Shown: piece by piece, positions 35,067 to 41,587 of the stretch
Layout of the letters: every line of letters begins with the position of its first letter
Position numbering within the stretch: the first letter of the stretch is position 1
Origin: REEB95 sp963785735
Lineage (GTDB): Bacteria > Pseudomonadota > Alphaproteobacteria > ATCC43930 > CGMCC-115725
Direction of reading: 5' to 3'
Length of the DNA stretch: 41,587 nucleotides
NCBI GenBank assembly: GCA_963785735.1
Contig: CAWAWJ010000006.1
Location: 1-41,587, forward strand
Translations under genes and position numbers: made by a program
Notes under the pieces: generated by a model
The model's input: only the letters and a program-made list of their open reading frames with translations
What the model was told of the DNA's origin: nothing
Database searches by the model: none

Positions 35067-35570
35067 ATGCGGCTTGTAACCCGGCGGCTGGTTCTGGTCT
35101 TGGCGTTGATGCTGGCGGCGGGGCCGCTTGCGTCCTGCGCCAAGCCCTATCCCGATCTTCAGACTTTCTCCGCGGTCGAGGCGAAGCTGCCGCCGCCTGC
35201 GCACGGCCAGTCGCGGATCTATTTCTACCGCTTGCTCTCTTATTACGACGTTCCGGACGGCACCAGCGTCTATCTTAACCAGCAGAATGTGGGTTACTCG
35301 CGCATCGGCACCGTGTTCTACCGCGACGTGGCGCCCGGCAGCTATTTCGTCAGCGTGCTGAGCCGCGGCGCCTATCCCGACCAGTTCAAGACCATCAAGG
35401 TCAAGCCCGGCCAGGTCTGGTACATCCGCGTCGAATCCCTCTTGAGCTGGTCTTACAGCGTTGGCGGCGGCGGCATTGCCGCCCGCGGCGACACCTTCAC
35501 CGTCAACGTCATCGCCCCGGAGGCGGCCAAGCAGGAAATCCAAGGCCTGTCTTATCTGCCGCCGGGCTGA
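35067..35570 (+). CDS. DUF2846 family lipoprotein
   Basis: A 167-residue lipoprotein. Signal helix at residues 5-20, lipobox LASC at 21-24. The mature part is a beta-rich DUF2846 domain (SRIYFYRLLSYYDV, GYSRIGTVFYRDVAPGSYFVSV, WYIRVESLL). Its function is unknown; it probably sits in the periplasm or outer membrane. A clear GGAGGAG lies before the ATG. Upstream is TATAAT at 35020-35025 followed by the palindrome CCGATATCGG at 35026-35035, a possible promoter, but no convincing -35 at the right distance. Confidence 0.85.
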   Translation: MRLVTRRLVLVLALMLAAGPLASCAKPYPDLQTFSAVEAKLPPPAHGQSRIYFYRLLSYYDVPDGTSVYLNQQNVGYSRIGTVFYRDVAPGSYFVSVLSRGAYPDQFKTIKVKPGQVWYIRVESLLSWSYSVGGGGIAARGDTFTVNVIAPEAAKQEIQGLSYLPPG

Positions 35571-35613
35571 AGCGGCGCTTGCCCGGCGGACACCAGGGGA
35601 TTAAGTCAAGGAC

Positions 35614-36225
35614 ATGGACGCTCCCGACGCTTCCCGCGACAAGGCGCGGCTTCACGTCAGCACGCTGCTGATCGCGGCCTCGCGCGCGCTCAACAACGCG
35701 CTCGACCAGTTGGGATTTCCCGAAACCGACGACCGCGTGATCGAGCATGAGGGCAAGCTCGCCTTCATCGTCTGCAGCCACGACGCCGATTGCGACGATC
35801 TGTTCGCGCTCATCACCGAGCTTTCCGCGCGCGGCGAAAGCTGGGAACTGCAATTCCGCATCGACACCGGCGAGAACCGCGCCATCTTCCAGCGCCTGGC
35901 GCGCCACGACCGCGTCGAGGCGGTCGATTCGGCGTTGCCGCCCGAGGACAATCCGGAGACGCGCGATCTGCCGAGCCATGATCTCGACCTCGAAACCGGC
36001 CGCGCCAATCTGCGCCGCATCCTGAAAAAGACCGACCCCGCCGAGGTCTTTGTCACCATCGGCTCGAACCCGGCCGGCCGCGCCAGCGCCACCATCCTGC
36101 GCCGCAATCCGCGCCAGGCGCTGGCATTGGCCGAGGGCGCCGACGAAGCGTCCTTGCGCGCCGCGATCCGCGAACTTTTGCCCACCGTCATGTTCGCGGT
36201 GACGATGAAGCCCGCCGGCGGATGA
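35614..36225 (+). CDS. Unrecognised 203-residue cytosolic protein
   Basis: I do not recognise this protein. It has no signal peptide or membrane segment. The first part is helical (LLIAASRALNNALDQLGF); the middle is acidic with a cysteine pair (IVCSHDADCDDLFALITELSA); residues about 120-170 are charged (LDLETGRANLRRILKKTDPAE). Coding is supported by GC-rich third positions matching the neighbours, and by translational coupling to the acyltransferase gene (ATGA overlap). Domain-like content suggests a small alpha/beta protein, but no function can be assigned. Confidence 0.75.
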   Translation: MDAPDASRDKARLHVSTLLIAASRALNNALDQLGFPETDDRVIEHEGKLAFIVCSHDADCDDLFALITELSARGESWELQFRIDTGENRAIFQRLARHDRVEAVDSALPPEDNPETRDLPSHDLDLETGRANLRRILKKTDPAEVFVTIGSNPAGRASATILRRNPRQALALAEGADEASLRAAIRELLPTVMFAVTMKPAGG

Positions 36226-37274
36226 ACCCGGCCGCCGCTTCATCGCGCGACAATAATTTCGACGCGCTGCGCCTCGCCGCCGCGGTCTCGGTCATCTTCT
36301 CCCATTCCTTCCTGATATCCGACGGCACCGAGAAGCACGAGCCGCTGATCTGGCTCACCGGCAACCAGGCGATATTGGGCCTGGCCGGGGTGTTCGTGTT
36401 CTTCGCCATCAGCGGTTTCCTGGTGACGCAGAGTTGGGAGCAGACGGCCTCGCCGCCGCGCTTTCTTGTGAAGCGCTGCTTGCGGATTTTTCCCGGGTTG
36501 TTCGTGATGCTGGCGCTCTCGGCTTTCGTGCTGGCGCCGCTGGTCACGACGCTTCCCTTGGCCGAATATTTCCGCCGGCCCGAGCCCTATCTCTATGTCG
36601 TCCACAACATGGAATTGTCGGTCGAAACCCACGAGCTGCCCGGCACGATGTTCGTCGACAATCCGGTCGGGCTCGAGATCAACGGCTCGCTCTGGACGCT
36701 GCGCTACGAATTCATGATGTATCTGATGGTGCTGGGCTTGGGCCTTTTCCGGCTGCTCAACGTCTGGACCTGCCTCGGCCTTCTCGCGCTGGGTATGGCT
36801 TGCGTCTATTTCCCGCAGCTCGACAGCCTCGGCGGCTGGGGCTGGATGCTGTCCTTCTTCGCGAGCGGCATGGTGATCTACAAGCTGCGGGACAGGCGCA
36901 TCTTCGATTATCGCGTGGCGCTGGCGGCGCTGGCGCTCCTGGCGGCGAGCATCCCCTTGCGGCAATTCATCCTGCTCTTCCCGCTGACCGGCTGTTATCT
37001 CGCGCTCTATCTGGCGCTGCATCCCCGATTGCCGCGCTTCAAGGCGGCGCGTTACGGCGATCTCTCCTATGGGCTTTACATCTATGGCTGGCCCTCGGAG
37101 CAATTGGCGATCTGGCTGCAAGGCGGCCACGCCCCGTGGTGGCGCGTGTTCCTGCCCGCCCTCGTTTTGGCGGCTTGCCTGGCCTTCCTCTCCTGGCGCC
37201 TCATTGAAGGGCCGGCGCTGCGCTTGAAGCCGCGCGCGCGCGGCACCGTCGCCATGCCCGTGGCCGGAGATTGA
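36222..37274 (+). CDS. Acyltransferase-3 family membrane protein
   Basis: A 350-residue protein with about ten membrane helices, of the OafA/YrhL/NodX-type acyltransferase family (PF01757). The catalytic region is in the N-terminus (FDALRLAAAVSVIFSHSFL), followed by GVFVFFAISGFLVTQSW and GSLWTLRYEFMMYL. Members O-acetylate or otherwise acylate surface sugars or lipids. It starts at 36222, overlapping the previous stop by four bases. With the glycan genes at 17-23 kb it may modify the same surface polymer, but that is inference. Confidence 0.9.
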   Translation: MNPAAASSRDNNFDALRLAAAVSVIFSHSFLISDGTEKHEPLIWLTGNQAILGLAGVFVFFAISGFLVTQSWEQTASPPRFLVKRCLRIFPGLFVMLALSAFVLAPLVTTLPLAEYFRRPEPYLYVVHNMELSVETHELPGTMFVDNPVGLEINGSLWTLRYEFMMYLMVLGLGLFRLLNVWTCLGLLALGMACVYFPQLDSLGGWGWMLSFFASGMVIYKLRDRRIFDYRVALAALALLAASIPLRQFILLFPLTGCYLALYLALHPRLPRFKAARYGDLSYGLYIYGWPSEQLAIWLQGGHAPWWRVFLPALVLAACLAFLSWRLIEGPALRLKPRARGTVAMPVAGD

Positions 37275-37276
37275 CC

Positions 37277-38209
37277 ATGGCGGTCGAAATTCCGTTCCGG
37301 CGCGACTTCGACTTCCAATACGACGTGGCCGAAAATCTTTCGCCGCTCATCCGCCGCGTCGTCGCGCATAATCCCAGCCCCTTCACCTTCAAGGGCACCG
37401 GCACCTATATCGTCGGGCGGGGCCAGGTCGCGATCATCGATCCCGGCCCCGATCTGCCGCGGCACATCGCCGCGCTTCTGAAGTCGGTCGAAAACGAGAC
37501 CGTCACCCATATCTTCGTCACCCACACTCATCTCGATCATTCGCCGGCGGCGGCGGCGGTAAAACGCGCCACCGGCGCCAAGACTTACGGCTTCGGCCCG
37601 CATGGCTCGGGCCGCGCCGAGGATCGGGCCAAAAACTTCGGGGGCATCGAATTGGGCGTGGTGGAGGAAGGCGGCGACCATGATTTCACGCCCGATATCG
37701 CCTTGCGCGAGGGCGACGGCGTCACCGGCCCGGGCTGGCGGCTCACATCGGTCGAGACCCCGGGCCACACCTCGAACCATCTCTGCTTTTATCTGGCGGA
37801 GGAGAAGACGCTCTTCACCGGCGATCACGTCATGGGCTGGTCGACCAGCGTGATAGCACCCCCCGACGGCGACATGGCGGCCTATATGCGCTCGCTGCGC
37901 AAGCTCTTGAAACGCGACGACACGCTCTATTGGCCGACCCACGGGCCGTCGATCCCCGAACCGAAGACGCATGTGGCGGCGTTCATCACCCACCGGCAGG
38001 AACGCACGGTGGCGATCCTGGCCGCGATGCGGGCGGGCGACGCCACCATTCCGGAGATCGTGACGCGGGTCTATGCCGGGCTCGATCCGCGCCTCGTCCC
38101 CGCCGCCGGACGCTCGGTGCTGGCGCATCTGGTCGAGCTGGCCGAGCGCGGCTTGGTGCTGAGCGACGGGCCGCCCGCGCTCAATTCGCGGTATCGCCTG
38201 AAGCCCTAA
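37277..38209 (+). CDS. MBL-fold metallo-hydrolase (LACTB2/glyoxalase II-like)
   Basis: A 310-residue metallo-beta-lactamase-fold hydrolase. The zinc site is THTHLDHSP (82-90), with VETPGHTSNHLCFY, FTGDHVMGW and YWPTHGPSI giving further ligands, followed by a winged-helix-like C-terminal domain (VTRVYAGLDPRLVPAAGRSVLAHLVELAERG). This is the layout of LACTB2-like proteins, known as endoribonucleases or thioester hydrolases. The ATG at 37277 is preferred; a TTG two codons upstream overlaps the previous stop. Substrate unknown. Confidence 0.9.
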   Translation: MAVEIPFRRDFDFQYDVAENLSPLIRRVVAHNPSPFTFKGTGTYIVGRGQVAIIDPGPDLPRHIAALLKSVENETVTHIFVTHTHLDHSPAAAAVKRATGAKTYGFGPHGSGRAEDRAKNFGGIELGVVEEGGDHDFTPDIALREGDGVTGPGWRLTSVETPGHTSNHLCFYLAEEKTLFTGDHVMGWSTSVIAPPDGDMAAYMRSLRKLLKRDDTLYWPTHGPSIPEPKTHVAAFITHRQERTVAILAAMRAGDATIPEIVTRVYAGLDPRLVPAAGRSVLAHLVELAERGLVLSDGPPALNSRYRLKP

Positions 38210-38316
38210 AACTCCGGGGATGGCCGAGGCCCAGCACAGTGACAAAACCCCCGGCCCTGGCATAAGATAATCGGGCATAAAACAAGCCGGCAATGTCCGG
38301 CATAGGGGAGGAAACG

Positions 38317-39594
38317 ATGATAGTAGCTGGCAAAATCGGCGCGGCTTTGCGCGCCGTTCTGGCGCTTTCGATTGGCGTGGCGCTCGCCTGCGCCGCGCCT
38401 GAGGCGCGCGCGCAATCCAAGGACCCGATCAAGATCGGCTTCAGCATGGCGCTCTCCGGCGGCCTCTCGCCCAACGGCAAGGCGGCGCTGCTCGCCATGC
38501 AGATATGGGAAGCGGACCAGAACGCCAAGGGCGGCCTGCTCGGCCGGCCGGTGAAGCTGGTCTATTACGACGACCAGACCGACGCCTCGACGGTGCCGGG
38601 CATCTATACGAAGCTCCTCGACGTCGACAAGGTCGATCTCGTCGTCGGCCCCTACGGCACCAACATGATTGCGCCGGCCATGCCGGTCATCATCCAGCAC
38701 AACATGGCCTTCATCGGGCTCTTGGGCTTGGCCGTGAACAGCGCGTTCAACTATCCCAATTACTTCGCGATGATTCCCTCGGGTCCCGATCCCAAGGCGG
38801 CCTTCACCAAGGGCTTCTTCGAAATCGCCCTGGCGCAAAACCCGAAGCCCAAGACCGTCGCCATCGTCGGCGCCGACGCCGAGTTCTCGAAGAACCTGAC
38901 CGACGGCGCGCGCGCCAACGCCCAGGCGCTCGGCCTCACCATCGTCTATGACAGCTCCTATCCGCCCACCACCACCGACTACGCGCCGATCATGCGGGCG
39001 ATCAACGCGACCAACCCGGACCTGATCGTTGTCGGCTCCTATCCGCCCGATACGGTGGGCATGATCAACGCGCTCAACGAAGTCGGCACCAAGGCCAAGA
39101 TGTTCGGCGGTGGCATGGTCGGATTGCAGAACACCTCGCTCAAAACCAAGCTGGGGCCGCTTTTGAACGGCGTCGTCAATTACGATTTCTGGCTGCCCGG
39201 GCCGAAAATGGAGTTCCCGGGAGCCGAGGCCGTGTTCAAGAAGTACCAGGCCCAGGCGGCCGGCGCGGGCGTCGATCCGCTCGGCTATTACATGACGACG
39301 TTTGCCTACGCCTATCTCCAGGTGATGGCCGAGGCGGTGACCAAGACCGGCGGCTTCGACCAGCAGAAAATCGCCGATTACATCCGCGCCAACACCTTCC
39401 ACACCGTGACCGGCGATGTGAAGTTCGGCGCGGGCGGCGAATGGGCGGCCTCGCGCGTGCTGCAAGTCCAGTTCCAGCACGTCACCAGCAACGACGTCGA
39501 TCAGTTCAAGGGCACCAAGAAGACCGTGATCCTCACCCCGGCGGCCTACAAGACCGGGAACGTGATCTATCCCTTGTCTGCCGCCAAGAAGTAA
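38317..39594 (+). CDS. Branched-chain-type ABC transporter substrate-binding protein
   Basis: A 425-residue type-1 periplasmic binding protein (LivJ/AmiC-like). The Sec signal (residues about 8-32, with ALA-like end PEARAQ) is followed by DPIKIGFSMALSGGLSPNGKAALLAMQIWE and a ligand-binding core including DDQTDASTVPGIY and VDLVVGPYGTNMIAPAMPV. Proteins of this group bind leucine, amides or aromatic acids. No permease or ATPase gene of a liv operon is adjacent. The ATG at 38317 follows GGGGAGG. A very strong terminator follows the stop, so it is a single-gene unit. Confidence 0.93.
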   Translation: MIVAGKIGAALRAVLALSIGVALACAAPEARAQSKDPIKIGFSMALSGGLSPNGKAALLAMQIWEADQNAKGGLLGRPVKLVYYDDQTDASTVPGIYTKLLDVDKVDLVVGPYGTNMIAPAMPVIIQHNMAFIGLLGLAVNSAFNYPNYFAMIPSGPDPKAAFTKGFFEIALAQNPKPKTVAIVGADAEFSKNLTDGARANAQALGLTIVYDSSYPPTTTDYAPIMRAINATNPDLIVVGSYPPDTVGMINALNEVGTKAKMFGGGMVGLQNTSLKTKLGPLLNGVVNYDFWLPGPKMEFPGAEAVFKKYQAQAAGAGVDPLGYYMTTFAYAYLQVMAEAVTKTGGFDQQKIADYIRANTFHTVTGDVKFGAGGEWAASRVLQVQFQHVTSNDVDQFKGTKKTVILTPAAYKTGNVIYPLSAAKK

Positions 39595-39630
39595 CCCGTT
39601 CGAGCCCCATCGCTTCGGGGGCAAGACCAG

Positions 39631-39666
39631 GCGCCGGGCGGAAACGCCCGGCGCTTTTTATTTTTA
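39631..39666 (+). terminator. Rho-independent terminator of the binding-protein gene
   Basis: A perfect ten-base stem, GCGCCGGGCG with CGCCCGGCGC, closed by a GAAA tetraloop and followed by TTTTTATTTTTATTT. It lies about 36 bp after the stop. The T-run overlaps the stop codon of the convergent aldolase gene. There is no T-run on the minus side, so it works mainly in one direction. Confidence 0.95.
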
Positions 39667-40446
39667 TTTACAGGAACGCAGCATCGTGGCTTGCGCAGTG
39701 GCGGCGTTGAGCAGCAGCGGCAGATCGTTGCCGCCGAGGATGAACCGCATGCCCTGGCCGATGGCGCGGCGCAAAATATCCTCCTGCGACACGCCCCCCA
39801 TGCCGGGATATTTGCCGTGGCGCTTGCAGGCGTCGATGGTCTTTTGATAGGCCGCCGTCACCTTGTCGTCGCCGAGCTGGCCCGGTATGCCCATCTCCAT
39901 CGTCAGATCGTTGGTGCCCACCAGCAACACGTCGATGCCGGCAACGGCGGCGATCGCATCCGCCTGGGCGATGGCCTCGGGCGTCTCCAGCATGGCGACG
40001 ACCAGCGTCTCGGCGTTGAGGGTCTTCGCCACTTCGGCCGCCGGCGCCGCGCGATAGCCGTAATGCGGCAACCCGCCGATGATGGAGCGGTGTCCGGAGG
40101 GCGGATATTTAAGCTTGTCGACGATCGCCCTCGCCTCCGCCACGGAGTTGACATGCGGCATGACGACGCCCCAGGCGCCGTTGTCGAGCGCGCGCGTCGC
40201 CATGTCGAGCTGCATCTCCGGCACCCGCACCAGGGGCGCGATGCCGACGTCGAGCGCCGCCGCTGAAATCTGCGCCGCGCTTTCAAGCGAGGTGGCGCCG
40301 TGCTCCAAATCGATGAACAGCCAGTCGAAGCCGGCGCTTTTCATGAGCTTCGCCACCTCGGCCCGGATCACGAGTCTTATGCCGATGCCGAGCGACAGCT
40401 CGCCCGCCGCGAGCCGCGCGCGCGCCGGATTGCGGGGTTGATCCAT
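39664..40446 (-). CDS. HpcH/HpaI-family class II aldolase
   Basis: A 260-residue aldolase of the HpaI/GarL family. It has GIGIRLVIRAEVAKLMKSAGFDWLFIDLEHGATS, RVPEMQLDMATRALDNGAWGVVMPHV, and VVAMLETPEAIAQADAIAAV with the metal-binding glutamate, then DVLLVGTNDL and GQGMRFILGGNDLP. Such enzymes cleave or make 2-oxo-4-hydroxy acids with pyruvate. GGGAGAGG precedes the ATG at 40446. It is divergent from the FAH-type gene, with 125 bp between, so the pair probably shares a control region and acts in one acid-degradation pathway. Confidence 0.92.
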   Translation of the reverse strand: MDQPRNPARARLAAGELSLGIGIRLVIRAEVAKLMKSAGFDWLFIDLEHGATSLESAAQISAAALDVGIAPLVRVPEMQLDMATRALDNGAWGVVMPHVNSVAEARAIVDKLKYPPSGHRSIIGGLPHYGYRAAPAAEVAKTLNAETLVVAMLETPEAIAQADAIAAVAGIDVLLVGTNDLTMEMGIPGQLGDDKVTAAYQKTIDACKRHGKYPGMGGVSQEDILRRAIGQGMRFILGGNDLPLLLNAATAQATMLRSCK

Positions 40447-40571
40447 TTCGCCTCTCCCGGAACCGTTCAACGAAGACGTTGCAGAACCAGCGCGATAGCG
40501 TCAAGCTCCCGCCGCCATTCGGCCAGGAACCGGCCACGCAGGGCCGGGACAGAAAGAGGAGCTTCCGCACC

Positions 40572-41471
40572 ATGAAATTCGTCACCTACGGCACCCCCAA
40601 GGCGCCGCTGCTGGGCGCGCTTGACGCCGGGCGCGGGGTCTTGAACCTCAAGAAAGCCAATCCCAAGCTGCCCGGCGACATGCTGGCGCTGATCGAGGGC
40701 GGCCCGGCCGCCCTCAGAGCGGTGAAAAAGACCTTCGACGCCGCGCTCAAATCCAAGAAAGCCGGCCTGTGGACGCCCTTGAAGAGCGCCAAGCTGCTGG
40801 CGCCCATCCCGGTGCCGCGCAAGAACGTGTTCTGCGTCGGCCGCAACTACCGGCTGCATATTCTCGAGGGCGCGCGCGCCCGCGGCGTCGAGCCGAGCTT
40901 CCCCAAGGTGCCGGAATTCTTCTCCAAGCCGCGCACCACGGTGGTCGGCCCGGACGCGCCCGTCCTGCGCCACGCCAAGAACACCCAGAAGCTCGATTAC
41001 GAGGTCGAGCTCGCTATCGTCATCGGCAAGAAGGTGACCGATCTGACGCCGGAAAAGGCGATGTCGGCGGTGTTCGGCTACACCATCGTCAACGACGTCA
41101 CCGCGCGCGACGCGCAAACCGCCCATGGCCAGTGGTTCAAGGGCAAGAGCTTCGACACCTTCTGCCCGATGGGGCCCGTGATCGTCACCGCCGACGAGTT
41201 CGGCAACCCGAGCGGCCACCGCATCTCGCTCAAGGTGAACGGCCAGATCCGCCAGGATTCCAACACCTCCGATCTGCTGTTCGACGTGCCGGCGATTCTC
41301 GCGCATCTCTCCGCCAGCCTGACGCTCGAGCCCGGCGACGTCATCGCCACCGGCACGCCCTCGGGCGTGGTGCTCGGCATGACGCCGCAGATTTGGCTCA
41401 ATGTCGGCGATGTGGTCGAGGCCGAGGTCGAGGGCATCGGGAGCTTGAGGAACAAGATCGTCGAGGGATGA
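40572..41471 (+). CDS. Fumarylacetoacetate hydrolase-family protein
   Basis: A 299-residue FAH-fold enzyme. It contains FCVGRNYRLH, PEFFSKPRTTVVGP, the metal-binding DYEVELAIVIGKK (Glu-Glu-Asp site), DVTARDAQTAHGQWFKGKSFDTFCPMGP and VIATGTPSGVVLG. Members cleave or decarboxylate 2-oxo acids late in aromatic or sugar-acid breakdown. The ATG at 40572 gives the standard start MKFVTYG; an AGGAG lies 13 bases upstream. It is divergent from the HpaI-type aldolase and overlaps the following transporter by four bases (ATGA). Confidence 0.92.
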   Translation: MKFVTYGTPKAPLLGALDAGRGVLNLKKANPKLPGDMLALIEGGPAALRAVKKTFDAALKSKKAGLWTPLKSAKLLAPIPVPRKNVFCVGRNYRLHILEGARARGVEPSFPKVPEFFSKPRTTVVGPDAPVLRHAKNTQKLDYEVELAIVIGKKVTDLTPEKAMSAVFGYTIVNDVTARDAQTAHGQWFKGKSFDTFCPMGPVIVTADEFGNPSGHRISLKVNGQIRQDSNTSDLLFDVPAILAHLSASLTLEPGDVIATGTPSGVVLGMTPQIWLNVGDVVEAEVEGIGSLRNKIVEG

Positions 41472-41587
41472 AGCCCGAGCCTCCGGGGGCTTTGCCGCCG
41501 CGCGCCATCCGCCTCTTTCTGCTGCAACGTTTCGCCGGCGGCATGGCGTTGCAGATGCAGGCGGTGGCGGTGGGCTGGTACGTCTAC
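41468..41587 (+). CDS. MFS transporter, partial (N-terminus)
   Basis: The first 40 residues of a membrane transporter, cut by the window end. After a proline-rich start it reads IRLFLLQRFAGGMALQMQAVAVGWYVY, the first helix of MFS_3-type carriers (compare the QMQAVAVGWQVY pattern in EntS-like proteins). The start overlaps the FAH-type stop (ATGA). Co-transcription suggests it imports or exports a substrate or product of that pathway. Confidence 0.8.
   Translation, partial: MKPEPPGALPPRAIRLFLLQRFAGGMALQMQAVAVGWYVY

Overview
This GC-rich window reads as an alphaproteobacterial chromosome segment, most like the Rhodospirillales and their relatives. The main evidence is the gene order murA, DUF2948, hisG, hisD, UPF0262, infA, maf, RNase E/G-like, yacG, tRNA-Phe, a conserved block in that class. 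The glyQ-glyS-ppdK block and the overall codon bias agree. I found 41 protein genes (one cut by the window end), three tRNAs (Phe-GAA, Thr-GGT, Pro-CGG), two remnant gene fragments and a few convincing hairpins or terminators. There is no rRNA, CRISPR array, transposase or integrase.

Layout. Positions 1-7143 hold one long minus-strand housekeeping block running from dcd to tRNA-Phe: dCTP deaminase, peptidoglycan and histidine synthesis, initiation factor 1, Maf, a degenerate RNase E/G-like protein and YacG. Positions 7272-10191 hold an accessory insert, part of it conspicuously AT-rich, carrying a phospholipase C/acid-phosphatase-type phosphoesterase and two small paralogous proteins of unknown function. 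It is flanked by direct repeats made of the end of a small conserved gene plus part of dcd, and the right-hand dcd copy is a broken fragment. Positions 10289-14692 hold the small gene, tRNA-Thr, a BtuF-like protein without a signal peptide, a lipid A-type acyltransferase, a Tat-type amidase and an AcuI-like reductase. A thiolase follows (14703-15869). Positions 15924-23733 hold pyrC, an extradiol dioxygenase-like protein, a four-gene glycan cluster (asparagine synthase-like amidotransferase plus three glycosyltransferases) and ygfZ.

Positions 23738-29351 hold ppdK, glyS and glyQ. These carry three single-base insertions (one in ppdK, two in glyQ) that are best explained as sequence errors, because both halves of each gene are otherwise perfectly conserved. 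Positions 29409-34962 hold a small membrane protein, an alpha/beta hydrolase, a TrmN6-like methyltransferase with DUF2007, a polyprenyl diphosphate synthase, tRNA-Pro, a 2TM protein and a lipoprotein S41 protease. Positions 35067-41587 hold a DUF2846 lipoprotein, an unrecognised 203-residue protein, an acyltransferase-3 membrane protein, an MBL-fold hydrolase, a branched-chain-type solute-binding protein with a very strong terminator, and a divergent HpaI-type aldolase / fumarylacetoacetase-like pair followed by the start of an MFS transporter.

The most unusual region is the 7.3-10.2 kb insert: a lipase-like enzyme encoded with two homologous small proteins, entering the chromosome next to dcd and leaving a dcd remnant behind. 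The rest is mostly ordinary core genome. Function calls rest on reading the translated sequences by eye; no database search was run.
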